A DNA stretch of 10,024 nt, taken from Nocardioides sp. (GTDB lineage: Bacteria > Actinomycetota > Actinomycetes > Propionibacteriales > Nocardioidaceae). The position numbers and the translations under genes were made by a program. Below the pieces are notes generated by a model. It worked only from the letters and a program-made list of their open reading frames with translations. It did not search any database and was not told the DNA's origin. Positions 1 through 7,224 of the stretch are shown piece by piece (the stretch's first letter is position 1; each line of letters starts with the position of its first letter). The DNA lies in NCBI GenBank assembly GCA_025965295.1, contig JAOPXF010000508.1, positions 1 through 10,024 of the forward strand, given 5' to 3'.

Positions 1-445
1 GCCAGCCCAGCGTGGTCGACACCGCGGTCACGTTGCCGGCCGGGAAGGCGCGCGACGGCTTGGGCAGCACCCAGGGCGCGCGGGTCATCGACTCCACACC
101 ACCGGACAGCACCACGTCCGCGTCACCGGACTCGACGACCCGCGAGGCCATCATCGCCGCGTCGAGGGACGAGCCGCACAGCCGGTTGATCGTGGTCGCC
201 GGCACCGTGACCGGCAGCCCCGCCAGCAGCACGGCCATCCGGCCGACGTTGCGGTTGTCCTCGCCGGCACCGTTCGCGTTGCCCCACACCACGTCGCCGA
301 TCGCCGCCGGGTCCAGCTCGGGTGCCTTGGCCAGCACGCCGCGGATCGCCACCGCCGCCAGGTCGTCGGGACGCACCTCGGCCAGCGCACCCCCGAACCG
401 CCCGAACGGCGTGCGGGTGGCGGCGTACAGGAACGACGCGGTCAT
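1..445 (-). CDS. pcaF: 3-oxoadipyl-CoA thiolase (PcaF), N-terminal part, cut by window edge
   Basis: The first 148 residues of a thiolase are visible; the rest lies beyond base 1. The enzyme is expected to cleave 3-oxoadipyl-CoA with CoA to succinyl-CoA and acetyl-CoA in the cytoplasm, the last step of the beta-ketoadipate pathway. The opening MTASFLYAATRTPFGRFGG is typical of the family. NRLCGSSLDA carries the acyl-accepting cysteine at residue 90, and GGVESMTRAP follows. The visible part ends in STTLGW, matching the DTTIGW region of known PcaF proteins. The ATG at 445 overlaps the pcaL stop by 4 bp (ATGA), and GGAGAG lies just upstream, so the start is well supported. Membership of thiolases in general is certain. 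Assignment to 3-oxoadipyl-CoA rather than acetoacetyl-CoA rests mainly on position behind pcaHGBL and on the N-terminal flavour. pcaIJ is not seen and may lie downstream. Confidence 0.93.
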   Translation of the reverse strand, partial: MTASFLYAATRTPFGRFGGALAEVRPDDLAAVAIRGVLAKAPELDPAAIGDVVWGNANGAGEDNRNVGRMAVLLAGLPVTVPATTINRLCGSSLDAAMMASRVVESGDADVVLSGGVESMTRAPWVLPKPSRAFPAGNVTAVSTTLGW

Positions 446-1680
446 CGGCTCTCCTCGTCGATGTCGGGCTCCAGGTCGGCCAGCGCCTGCTGGGCGATCC
501 GGAACGCGGTGTTGGCGTCGGGGACGCCGCAGTAGATGGCGGTCTGGAGCAGCAGCTCCTTGATCTCGTCGACCGAGAGCCCGTTGGTCCGGGCGGCCCG
601 GACGTGCATCGCGAGCTCCTCGTGGTGGCCGCGCGCGACCAGGGCGGTGAGCGTGATCAGCGAGCGGCTCCGGCGATCGAGGCCGGGGCGGGTCCAGATG
701 CTGCCCCAGGCGTACTGGGTGATGAGCTCCTGGAAGTCGCGGGTGAAGTCGGTGGTGCCGGCGATCGCGCGGTCGACGTGGGCGTCGCCCAGCACCTCGC
801 GGCGCACGACGTAGCCTGCGTCGCGGATCTCGCCGACGGTGCGCCCGTCGTCGTCACGGGGGTCGTCCTCGGGCATGGGCTCTCCCAACAGGTGGTGGCG
901 GATGAGCCGCGCGACCGGCTCCGGCGCCTCGGCGGGCGCGAGGTGCGCGACCCCGTCGAGCTCGACGAGCCGGCCGTGCGTGACGCCCTCGGCGATCTCG
1001 CGGAGCCCGGCGGTCGGCGTGACGCCGTCGTCGGCGCCCGACACGGCCAGGACGGGTACGTCGATCTCCGCGAGCCGGTCGCGCACGTCGAAGTCGGCGA
1101 GGGCGGCACAGACCTGGACGTAGCCCCGGTCGTCGGTCGCCTGGAGCGCGTGCAGGAGGGCGGAGCCGCGCGCGGGCTCGCGCTCGAGGAAGCCGGGACC
1201 GAACCAGCGCTCGGTGGAGCCGGCGACCATGACCGGAGTGCCCGACGCGCTGACCTGGCCGATCCGCCCGGCCCACATCTCGGCGTTCCCGATCTTCGCG
1301 CCGGTGCACAGCAGCACCGCACCGGCGACCCGGTGGGGGGCGTCGAGCATCAGCTGGAGCCCGACCGCCCCACCGACGGAGTCGCCGGCGTAGCCGAAGG
1401 AGCCGCCGGCCTGACCGCGCTCGAGCAGCAGGTCGTCGACCACGGCGAGCACACCGGCGGCGAGCTCGGCCATCGTGAACGGCTCGTCGGGGACGGCCCG
1501 GTTGTGGCCGTGGCCGGGCAGGTCCCAGGCGACGACGTCGAAGGCGTCGGTCAGGCCGGCCGCGCAGTCGCCCCACAGGGTGGTCGCGGAGGTGCCGAGC
1601 GACGGCCCGAGGACGAGCAGCGGCAGCTCGGCGCGGTGCCGGGCACCCGTCAGGCGCACGGCGGTGATGCTCGGGGTCAC
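442..1680 (-). CDS. pcaL: PcaL: fused 3-oxoadipate enol-lactonase and 4-carboxymuconolactone decarboxylase
   Basis: This 412-residue protein has two enzymes in one chain. Residues about 1-265 form an alpha/beta-hydrolase (PcaD type): the nucleophile is Ser101 in GDSVGG, an acid is likely at Asp217 or Asp218 in SGADDG, and the base is His246 in VAHLAP. Residues about 278-412 are a carboxymuconolactone decarboxylase domain (PcaC type), with GYVVRREVLGDAHVDRA, TQYAWGSIWTRPGLDRRSR and a Cys384 region AIYCGVPDANTAF. Together they convert 4-carboxymuconolactone to 3-oxoadipate enol-lactone and then to 3-oxoadipate. The fused form, called PcaL, is known from actinobacteria such as Rhodococcus and Streptomyces. 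The GTG at 1680 is chosen because it overlaps the pcaB stop (GTGA) and follows GAGGTGAG. A far longer open frame runs upstream but is only the shadow of pcaB. The stop overlaps the pcaF start, indicating translational coupling. Confidence 0.96.
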   Translation of the reverse strand: MTPSITAVRLTGARHRAELPLLVLGPSLGTSATTLWGDCAAGLTDAFDVVAWDLPGHGHNRAVPDEPFTMAELAAGVLAVVDDLLLERGQAGGSFGYAGDSVGGAVGLQLMLDAPHRVAGAVLLCTGAKIGNAEMWAGRIGQVSASGTPVMVAGSTERWFGPGFLEREPARGSALLHALQATDDRGYVQVCAALADFDVRDRLAEIDVPVLAVSGADDGVTPTAGLREIAEGVTHGRLVELDGVAHLAPAEAPEPVARLIRHHLLGEPMPEDDPRDDDGRTVGEIRDAGYVVRREVLGDAHVDRAIAGTTDFTRDFQELITQYAWGSIWTRPGLDRRSRSLITLTALVARGHHEELAMHVRAARTNGLSVDEIKELLLQTAIYCGVPDANTAFRIAQQALADLEPDIDEESR

Positions 1681-2912
1681 GGGCTCACCTCGGCCGGCGC
1701 GGCCAGGACCCCGGCCGCCCGGGCAAGAGGTGCCTCGACGAAAGCGTCGGTCGCGCCCCGGTAGTCGCCGCCCGGCGCGTGGCCGGCGAGCCCGGCCATG
1801 CTCCGCTGCTCGGCCCGGACGTCGTCCCCGGCCGCGGCGAGGGTGGCCGCCATCGTGTCGGGGTGCACCTCCAGCCGGTCGATGAGCTCGGTCGTCTGCT
1901 CGCCGGCCACCACGGCGCGACGCAGCAGGGTGCGCAGCGTGGCCCACTCGGCGTGCCAGCCACCCGCGGCCCGCTCGTCGACCGCGTCCGCGGCGGCGAG
2001 GTGGAGCGTGCTGGCGAGCTGCGGGGTGGTGAGCGCCGCCCGGCGCACGAGCACCGACAGCACGGGGTTCGCCTTGTTCGGCATCGTCGACGAGCCACCG
2101 CCGCCGCCCTCGGTCAGCTCCCCGATCTCGGGGCGGCCCAGGAGCAGCACGTCGTTGGCGATCCGCGCCCAGGCGTCGGTGCAGGTGACGGCCGCGTCGC
2201 CGAGACGGGTGACGGTGGCGCGCGAGGTGTGCCAGGGCGTCGAGGCGGTCAGGCCGAGCCGGGTGGCGAGCTCGAGCGAGAGCATGGTGACGGTCTCGAC
2301 CGGGTCCCGGCGGTCGGCCGCCAGCTCCACGGTCGCGGCCATGGTGCCCGCGGCGCCGCCCACCTGCACGGGCAGCACCAGCGCGGCCACGTCGTCGTAC
2401 GCGTCGAGCACGCCGGTCAGCCACTGCGCGGCCTTGAGCCCGAAGGTGGTCGGGACCGCGTGCTGGGTCAGGGTCCGCGCCACCATGGGGGTGTCGCGGT
2501 GCTCCTCGACCAGGACGGCCAGCGCGGCGACCTGCGCGCGCAGCGAGGCCCGCACCGACGCGACCGCCTCGCTGGCGCAGAGCATCAGTGCGGTGTCGAC
2601 GACGTCCTGGCTGGTCAGTCCGCGGTGCAGCCAGCGGGCGGCGTCGCGGTTGTGGTCGAGGCCGTCACGCAGCAGGGCGACCAGGGCCATGGCGGGGTTG
2701 CCGCCCTCCTCGGACTCCTTCGCGAGCAAGTCCCGGTGGTTCGGCCAGACGAGCGCCGCGAGGTCCTCCTTGGCCGCGCCGGCCGGTGCGATCCCGGACC
2801 CGACGAGCGCGTCCAGCCAGGCCTCCTCGACCGCCACCATCGCGGCGATCAGGGCTTCGTCGCTGAGGATGTCGCCCGCGCGCGCGTCACCGGGCCAGAA
2901 CAGGTCAGCCAT
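1677..2912 (-). CDS. pcaB: 3-carboxy-cis,cis-muconate cycloisomerase (PcaB)
   Basis: This 411-residue member of the fumarase/aspartase superfamily should convert 3-carboxy-cis,cis-muconate to 4-carboxymuconolactone in the cytoplasm. The superfamily signature GSSTMPNKANP is at residues 273-283, preceded by a glycine run (EGGGGGSS) on the flexible catalytic loop. LTSQDVVDTA at 99-108 is the conserved second region and TQHAVPTTFGLKAAQW (149-164) the third. Length is close to but slightly under the roughly 450 residues of proteobacterial PcaB. The ATG at 2912 follows GACTGAGGGC, with GAGGG a good ribosome site in the 10-bp gap after pcaG. A longer open frame to 3116 only shadows pcaG. Adenylosuccinate lyase shares the fold, but the pca neighbours settle the call. 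Confidence 0.95.
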   Translation of the reverse strand: MADLFWPGDARAGDILSDEALIAAMVAVEEAWLDALVGSGIAPAGAAKEDLAALVWPNHRDLLAKESEEGGNPAMALVALLRDGLDHNRDAARWLHRGLTSQDVVDTALMLCASEAVASVRASLRAQVAALAVLVEEHRDTPMVARTLTQHAVPTTFGLKAAQWLTGVLDAYDDVAALVLPVQVGGAAGTMAATVELAADRRDPVETVTMLSLELATRLGLTASTPWHTSRATVTRLGDAAVTCTDAWARIANDVLLLGRPEIGELTEGGGGGSSTMPNKANPVLSVLVRRAALTTPQLASTLHLAAADAVDERAAGGWHAEWATLRTLLRRAVVAGEQTTELIDRLEVHPDTMAATLAAAGDDVRAEQRSMAGLAGHAPGGDYRGATDAFVEAPLARAAGVLAAPAEVSP

Positions 2913-2922
2913 GCCCTCAGTC

Positions 2923-3486
2923 TCACCCATGGGCGAGGAAGACCGTCTCGCCGTCTCCCTGCAGGCGGATGTCGAAGACGAAGCCACGGTCGTCGGCGGC
3001 CGCCACCAGCGTCGCCCGGCGCTCGGGGTCGAGGGAGGCGAGCAGCGGGTCCGCCACGAGCGCGGCGTCGTCACCCGGGAGGTAGGCGCGGGTGAACAGC
3101 CGGTTGAGCAGGCCACGGGCGAAGACGGTCACGGCGAGGTACGGCGCGGACCCGGGGGCGGTCGGCCCCGGCGCGAGAGTGGCGAAGGAGTAGTGGCCGG
3201 TGCCGTCGGTCGAGGCCCGGCCCCACCCGGTGAACGTGAACCCGTCGCGGTGCAGCGAGCCCGCCGCCCGGGGGACGGCACCGTCGGGGCCGGCCTGCCA
3301 GATCTCGAGCAGGGCGTCGGGCACCGGGTCGCCGGCGCCGTCGAGCACCCGCCCGTGGAAGCGGACGGCGTCGGGGTGGGTCGGGGGGACCAGGTCGCTG
3401 CTGCCGTCGTACGGCAGGGCGTAGCCGAAGAACGGCCCGACCGTCTGGCCGGGCGTCGGCTGCAGGTCGCCGGCGGGGCGGCTCAT
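2923..3486 (-). CDS. pcaG: Protocatechuate 3,4-dioxygenase alpha subunit (PcaG)
   Basis: This 187-residue protein is the non-iron-binding partner of PcaH in intradiol cleavage of protocatechuate. It opens with PTPGQTVGPFFGYALPY, the alpha-subunit hallmark, followed by the intradiol-dioxygenase core HGRVLDGAGDPVPDALLEIWQA, GFTFTGWGRASTDGTGHYSF and a C-terminal LQGDGETVFLAHG. The YPW and HIH iron-ligand segments of the beta subunit are absent, as expected for alpha. Length is near the usual 190-200 residues. The ATG at 3486 overlaps the pcaH stop by 4 bp (ATGA) and GAGGGAG lies inside the end of pcaH, so the two subunits are probably made in matched amounts. Confidence 0.96.
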   Translation of the reverse strand: MSRPAGDLQPTPGQTVGPFFGYALPYDGSSDLVPPTHPDAVRFHGRVLDGAGDPVPDALLEIWQAGPDGAVPRAAGSLHRDGFTFTGWGRASTDGTGHYSFATLAPGPTAPGSAPYLAVTVFARGLLNRLFTRAYLPGDDAALVADPLLASLDPERRATLVAAADDRGFVFDIRLQGDGETVFLAHG

Positions 3487-4298
3487 GCGTCGTCTCCCTC
3501 GGTGTCGCTCTCGAGCGGGGTGCGGTGCGAGCCGGTGAGCACGATGTCCCACCGGTAGCCGGTGGCCCACTCGTGGCTCGTGACGTCGTGGTCGTAGGTC
3601 GCGACCAGCCGGTCGCGTGCGGCCGGGTCGGTGATCGACTGGTAGATCGGGTCGAGCGCGAAGAGCGGATCGCTCGGGAAGTACATCTGGGTGATCATCC
3701 GCTGGGTGAACGCAGGTCCGAAGACCGAGAAGTGGATGTGGGCCGGGCGCCAGGCGTTGCGGTGGTTCTTCCACGGGTAGGGCCCGGGCTTGATCGTGGT
3801 GAACGAGTAGGTGCCGTCGCCGTCGGTCAGGCAGCGGCCCACGCCGGTGAAGTTGGGGTCGATCGCGGCGGGGTGCTGGTCGCGCTTGTGGATGTATCGG
3901 CCGCCGGCGTTGGCCTGCCAGATCTCGACGAGCTGGTGGCGGACGGGGCGGCCCTCGCCGTCGAGCACGCGACCGGTCACGATCATCCGCTCCCCCACGG
4001 GCTCGCCGCGGTGCTGGATGGTCAGGTCGGCCTCGAGCCGGTCGACGTCCTGGTGCCCGAAGACCGGCGCCCAGAGCTCGATGCCCTCGGGGTCCGCGTG
4101 GTGCGGGTCCTTGGTCGGGTGGCGCAGCACGCTCGAGCGGTACGGCGGGTAGTCGAGCCGGGGCTGCGTCTCGGTGGCGCCGGTGTCGGCGTACTCCCGG
4201 GAGATCGCGGCCATCTCGGCGCTCACCTCTGCCTGGGTCGAGGCGGCGGCATCGGAGGAGGCCGGCGCGGTCGGGGCCTCGTCGAGGATGTCGGTCAC
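3483..4298 (-). CDS. pcaH: Protocatechuate 3,4-dioxygenase beta subunit (PcaH)
   Basis: This 271-residue protein is the catalytic, ferric-iron subunit that opens protocatechuate to 3-carboxy-cis,cis-muconate. All four iron ligands can be placed by spacing against the Pseudomonas putida enzyme: Tyr135 (GGRYIHKRD), Tyr174 (KPGPYPW), His187 and His189 (WRPAHIHF). Arg184 in WRPAH is the conserved active-site arginine. FTGVGRCLTDGDGTYSF (150-166) and LITQMYFPSDPL-like MITQMYFPSDPL (201-212) are family regions. The N-terminal 45 residues are Ala/Ser/Thr/Glu-rich and poorly conserved. GTG at 4298 is preferred: no Shine-Dalgarno lies upstream, but TACGGT ends 7 nt before it, the spacing of a leaderless actinobacterial transcript. 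First gene of the pcaHGBLF run. Confidence 0.95.
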   Translation of the reverse strand: MTDILDEAPTAPASSDAAASTQAEVSAEMAAISREYADTGATETQPRLDYPPYRSSVLRHPTKDPHHADPEGIELWAPVFGHQDVDRLEADLTIQHRGEPVGERMIVTGRVLDGEGRPVRHQLVEIWQANAGGRYIHKRDQHPAAIDPNFTGVGRCLTDGDGTYSFTTIKPGPYPWKNHRNAWRPAHIHFSVFGPAFTQRMITQMYFPSDPLFALDPIYQSITDPAARDRLVATYDHDVTSHEWATGYRWDIVLTGSHRTPLESDTEGDDA

Positions 4299-4305
4299 AG
4301 CGACG

Positions 4306-4311
4306 ACCGTA
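4306..4311 (-). promoter_or_regulatory. Putative -10 box of a leaderless pcaH promoter
   Basis: On the minus strand the hexamer TACGGT fits the actinobacterial TANNNT -10 pattern, and its end is 7 nt from the GTG of pcaH. A transcript would begin at or within a base of the GTG, explaining the missing ribosome site. No good TTGACA-like -35 element is seen about 17 bp upstream (TCGTCC is the nearest candidate), which would suit a promoter needing an activator. This is inferred from spacing only. Confidence 0.5.
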
Positions 4312-4340
4312 GGGGGACGACCGACCGAGGACGAGCCGCG

Positions 4341-4359
4341 ACTTCCGGTCAGTGGAAGT
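4341..4359. promoter_or_regulatory. Inverted repeat upstream of pcaH, candidate regulator operator
   Basis: The sequence ACTTCC-N7-GGAAGT is a perfect 6-bp inverted repeat with a 7-bp spacer. Its centre is about 52 bp upstream of the proposed pcaH transcription start, just above the -35 position, where an activator commonly binds. It lies in the only sizeable gap (92 bp) between the transporter gene and pcaH. Regulation of pca genes by IclR-, LysR- or MarR-family proteins responding to protocatechuate or beta-ketoadipate is established in other bacteria. Which family acts here cannot be told, because no regulator gene is in the window. Confidence 0.5.
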
Positions 4360-4390
4360 GCCTCAGACCCGGACGCCGCCGCGCTCCCGG

Positions 4391-5314
4391 TCAGGTCAGC
4401 GCCGCCGTGATGACCAGCACCGTGGGCACGGCCAGCACCGTGGTGACGAAGACGGAGTCCCGGGACAGCAGGGTGGAGCGCTGGTAGAACGATGCGTAGA
4501 CGAAGACGTTCTGCGCCGTGGGCAGCGCCGAGATGACGGCCACCGAGAGGAGGGCATTGCCTTCCAGCCCGAAGCCGTAGCGGGCGGTGGCGTAGGCCGC
4601 CAGCGGCTGGGCCACCAGCTTCAGGACCGTGACCAGGGCGAGGTCGCGGGTCTCGACGCCCCGCCCCGGCAGCGGGCCGAGGCGCAGGGAGACGCCGTAC
4701 GCGATGAGCACGGCCGGCACCGCCATCCCGCCGACGAGGGCCAGCGGGTCGTGCACCACCCGGGGGATCTCCAGCCCGGTCACCGAGACGGCCAGCCCCA
4801 CGAGCGAGGCGACCGTGAGGGGTGTGCGGAGCGGCCGCACGGCCAGGGACAGCACCGAGAGCCGGCGCTCGCCCGCGGCAGCGTCCAGCACCGCCAGGGC
4901 GACGGGCTGCATCACCAGCAGCTGCATGAGCAGGGTGGGCGCCACGAGCGAGGCATCGCCCAACGCGTACGCCGCGATGGGCAGGCCCAGGTTGCCCGCG
5001 TTGACGTACGACGCGCACAGGGTGCCGACCACGGTGTCCGCGACCCCCCGTCGCAGGACGAGGCGTGCGGTCACGGCGTAGAGCGTGCCCGCGACCGCGA
5101 CCCCCGCGGCGGCGGCGACGAGCGCCGCTGAGAACACGTCGGTGACGTCGGTGTCCTCGAGCACCGTGACCATCAGGGCCGGGCTGGCCACGTAGAAGGC
5201 CAGCCGCGACAGCACCCGCTGTGCCGGGAGGTCCATCACCCCCAGGTGGGCGAGGAGCATCCCGAGCAGCACGAGCGCGCCGATGGTGGCGAAGCCGTCC
5301 AGGACTCCCTGCAC
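4391..5314 (-). CDS. AEC-family (auxin efflux carrier-like) transporter
   Basis: This is a 307-residue very hydrophobic inner-membrane protein with about ten membrane segments by eye, the usual size and topology for bacterial AEC transporters (related to the bile acid:sodium symporter fold). Two half-repeats are visible. The first carries YVNAGNLGLPIAAYALG, the conserved Asn/Gly/Pro crossover, and the second LPTAQNVFVYASFYQ. A charged central loop GERRLSVLSLAVRPLR separates membrane segments. Bacterial AEC proteins move small organic acids such as malate or malonate. The cargo here is not evident, but an organic or aromatic acid linked to the neighbouring catabolic genes is plausible. The GTG at 5314 has only a weak upstream GGGG, and the ATG giving MLLAHLG about 18 residues in would cut into the first membrane segment, so I keep the longer form. 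The gap to tatA is 29 bp. Confidence 0.85.
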   Translation of the reverse strand: MQGVLDGFATIGALVLLGMLLAHLGVMDLPAQRVLSRLAFYVASPALMVTVLEDTDVTDVFSAALVAAAAGVAVAGTLYAVTARLVLRRGVADTVVGTLCASYVNAGNLGLPIAAYALGDASLVAPTLLMQLLVMQPVALAVLDAAAGERRLSVLSLAVRPLRTPLTVASLVGLAVSVTGLEIPRVVHDPLALVGGMAVPAVLIAYGVSLRLGPLPGRGVETRDLALVTVLKLVAQPLAAYATARYGFGLEGNALLSVAVISALPTAQNVFVYASFYQRSTLLSRDSVFVTTVLAVPTVLVITAALT

Positions 5315-5343
5315 GCCGGCCCGCTACCCCGCCCGGACCGGGA

Positions 5344-5532
5344 CTAGGAGGTCGGTCGGACGGCGTCGTCGTCCGAGGACGCCGCCTTCACCTCGGTCTT
5401 GAAGATGCGCAGTGCCCGTCCGCTGCCCCGCGCGAGCTCGGGCAGCTTGGCGGCGCCGAACAGCAGCATGACGACGGCGAGCACGATGAGCAGCTCGGTG
5501 GTCCCGAGGCCGGCGATGGCGAACGAGTGCAT
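5344..5532 (-). CDS. tatA: TatA/TatE-type component of the twin-arginine translocase
   Basis: This 62-residue protein has the full TatA plan: a short N-terminal segment, one membrane helix (about residues 9-25, TTELLIVLAVVMLLFG), the hinge motif FGAAKLPELARGSG, an amphipathic helix (RALRIFKTEVKAA) and an acidic tail with SSDDD. TatA multimers form the pore-lining element that lets folded Tat substrates cross the cytoplasmic membrane. The ATG at 5532 follows AGAAGGA at good spacing. The gene is inside the dehydrogenase/transporter run, 48 bp after GMC large subunit 2, and no tatB or tatC is present, so it is likely an accessory copy besides the housekeeping tatA. None of the neighbouring proteins shows an evident RR signal peptide, so its client is unclear. 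Confidence 0.9.
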   Translation of the reverse strand: MHSFAIAGLGTTELLIVLAVVMLLFGAAKLPELARGSGRALRIFKTEVKAASSDDDAVRPTS

Positions 5533-5580
5533 GTGGGCGGTCCTTCTCTGGTGTCCGGGTGGCTGACGGGTCCGTGCTGG

Positions 5581-7224
5581 CTACGGTGCGGCGGCCTCGA
5601 CCCGGCTGCCCATGCTCGCCACCAGCTGCTCGGCGCAGCGCAGGGCGAGCGCGCCGATGGTGGAGGTCGGGTTGCCGGCCCCGCCGGTGACCATGGAGCT
5701 CCCGTCGCAGACGACCAGGCCCGGGGTGTCCCAGACCCGGTGCCAGGGGTCCGTGACGCCCTGGGTCGGGTCGGTGCTCATCCGGGCGGTGCCCATCAGG
5801 TGCCAGCCGGGCTGGCAGAACGTGTCGTCCATGGGCTGGAAGTCGATGCCCACTGCTCCGGCGGCCGTCGCGATCTCCTGCAGCCGGTCGCTGCCGAACT
5901 CGAGGAGGGCGCGCGTGTTGGGGTGCAGGTCGTAGTGCACGGCCGCGGACGGCAGGCCGCTCGAGTCGAGCACGTCGTGGTCCAGGGTCACGCGGTTGGT
6001 CTCGACGGGCAGGTCGTCGGCCTGGATCGCGCAGAAGACGTGCCGGTCGAACCGGTCCTCGAACTCCTGGCGGTGCCCCTCGCCCCACACCGCGGGGCGA
6101 CGCCCGGTCGTGCCGCCCAGCGAGCTGAAGGCCGGGCCCCAGGCGCCCCCGAACGTGATCGTGATGCCGTTGACGAAGCCGCGCGAGGTGTCCGTGTCGT
6201 ACCACTCCTGGCAGTACGGTCCGGCCCCGAACGGGCCCTTCCAGTGCCCGGTGGGCTGGTCGAACCACATGTCGGCCAGGCGGTAGCCGTGCGTCATGAA
6301 GTGACGGCCCACCTGGTCCTCGTTGTTGCCGAGGCCGTGGGGGTGACGGGGCGAGTCGGAGAGCAGCAGGGTGCGCGGCGTGCCGATGCCGTTGCAGGCG
6401 ACCACGACGAGGGGCGCCTCGAGGCGATGTCCCGAGCCGTCGCGGAGGTCGTCGTACTCGACGCCGTCGACCGCGCCCTGGGCGTTGGTCGTGATCTTGG
6501 TGACCCGCGACAGCGGCCGGAGGTCGAGGCCCTGGGCCAATGCGGGCTTGATGTAGGCCTGAGTGGCGGTGCCGAGCGAGCCGCGCGGGCAGCCGATGTT
6601 GCACATGCCGCACGAGTTGCACGCGAGCCGGTCGCCACGGTCCTCGGTGAGGATCGCGTTGTCGGCCGGCCACCAGTGCAGGCCGAGCTTGTCGAGGCCG
6701 GACGCGAGGAGGTTGTAGTACTCGCCGTGGAGCGGCAGCGGCTGCCGCTCGGCGTGGGGGCGGGGCGGGTAGGCGAGGTCCCCCGGGAGCCCGGAGATCC
6801 CGACGTCGAGGTCGTTCTGGTCGTAGTACGGCGCCAGGTCCTCGTAGGACACGGGCCAGTCGATGGTGCCCTCGAGGCCGTGCTCGGTGCCCTTGCGGAA
6901 GTCGACCGGCTTCAGGCGGTGCCAGAACCCCGAGTAGTGGTTGGTGCTGCCGCCGACCGCGTTGTAGAGGTACGGGAAGAACGTCCCGTTGGTGCTGACC
7001 GGGAAGTCGTAGTGCAGGCCGCGCTGGTTGGGCGTGAACGCCCAGTCGCGCCGCATCGAGAACTCCCAGTCGTCCCCGAAGTGCGGGTGGTCGAGCGGAC
7101 CGATGACCGGGCCCTGCTCGAGGCAGACGACCTTGGCCCCGGCCCTGGTGAGCACGTGGGCGATCGCCCCGCCGGCCATGCCGGCGCCGACGATGATGAC
7201 GTCAGGGTTGTCAATCCGCGACAC
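5581..7224 (-). CDS. GMC-family FAD-dependent dehydrogenase, large subunit 2
   Basis: This 547-residue flavoprotein of the glucose-methanol-choline family oxidises an alcohol or sugar hydroxyl. The Rossmann motif VGAGMAG is at residues 12-18, with Glu37 in CLEQG to bind the FAD ribose. AVGGSTNHYSG (89-99) is the flavin-contacting loop. LACNSCGMCNIGCPRGS (200-216) holds four cysteines, including the C-x5-C-x3-C-P spacing (202, 208, 212) of the [3Fe-4S] site of FAD-glucose dehydrogenase-type enzymes. The catalytic pair is probably His475 (GWHLMGTARM) and Asn518 (GAGNPTSTI). No signal peptide is evident. The GTG at 7224 is chosen because GAAGAGG lies 6 nt upstream; it overlaps the preceding small-subunit gene by 14 bp. 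An upstream in-frame GTG (7257) would add only 11 poorly conserved residues. The substrate is unknown; pyranose, glycoside or polyol are reasonable options. Confidence 0.88.
   Translation of the reverse strand: MSRIDNPDVIIVGAGMAGGAIAHVLTRAGAKVVCLEQGPVIGPLDHPHFGDDWEFSMRRDWAFTPNQRGLHYDFPVSTNGTFFPYLYNAVGGSTNHYSGFWHRLKPVDFRKGTEHGLEGTIDWPVSYEDLAPYYDQNDLDVGISGLPGDLAYPPRPHAERQPLPLHGEYYNLLASGLDKLGLHWWPADNAILTEDRGDRLACNSCGMCNIGCPRGSLGTATQAYIKPALAQGLDLRPLSRVTKITTNAQGAVDGVEYDDLRDGSGHRLEAPLVVVACNGIGTPRTLLLSDSPRHPHGLGNNEDQVGRHFMTHGYRLADMWFDQPTGHWKGPFGAGPYCQEWYDTDTSRGFVNGITITFGGAWGPAFSSLGGTTGRRPAVWGEGHRQEFEDRFDRHVFCAIQADDLPVETNRVTLDHDVLDSSGLPSAAVHYDLHPNTRALLEFGSDRLQEIATAAGAVGIDFQPMDDTFCQPGWHLMGTARMSTDPTQGVTDPWHRVWDTPGLVVCDGSSMVTGGAGNPTSTIGALALRCAEQLVASMGSRVEAAAP

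Noticed and set aside
322..1764. Long + strand open frame of 480 codons opposite pcaL
   Set aside because: It is antisense to a gene with clear catalytic motifs. Its protein is a Gly/Val/Asp-rich low-complexity mix with no recognisable domain, as expected for a shadow frame in high-GC DNA.
1798..3558. Long + strand open frame of 586 codons opposite pcaB and pcaG
   Set aside because: Same reason: Ser/Arg/Ala-rich composition with no motif, lying across two well-supported minus-strand genes.
4381..4402. GCGCT/AGCGC inverted repeat at the end of the transporter gene
   Set aside because: A 5-bp stem with a 12-nt loop and no T-tract is too weak to call a terminator and is common by chance at this GC.
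5315..5343. Possible terminator between tatA and the transporter gene
   Set aside because: CCCGGTCCGGG can form only a 4-bp stem with a 3-nt loop and no T-tract follows, so I treat the genes as co-transcribed.
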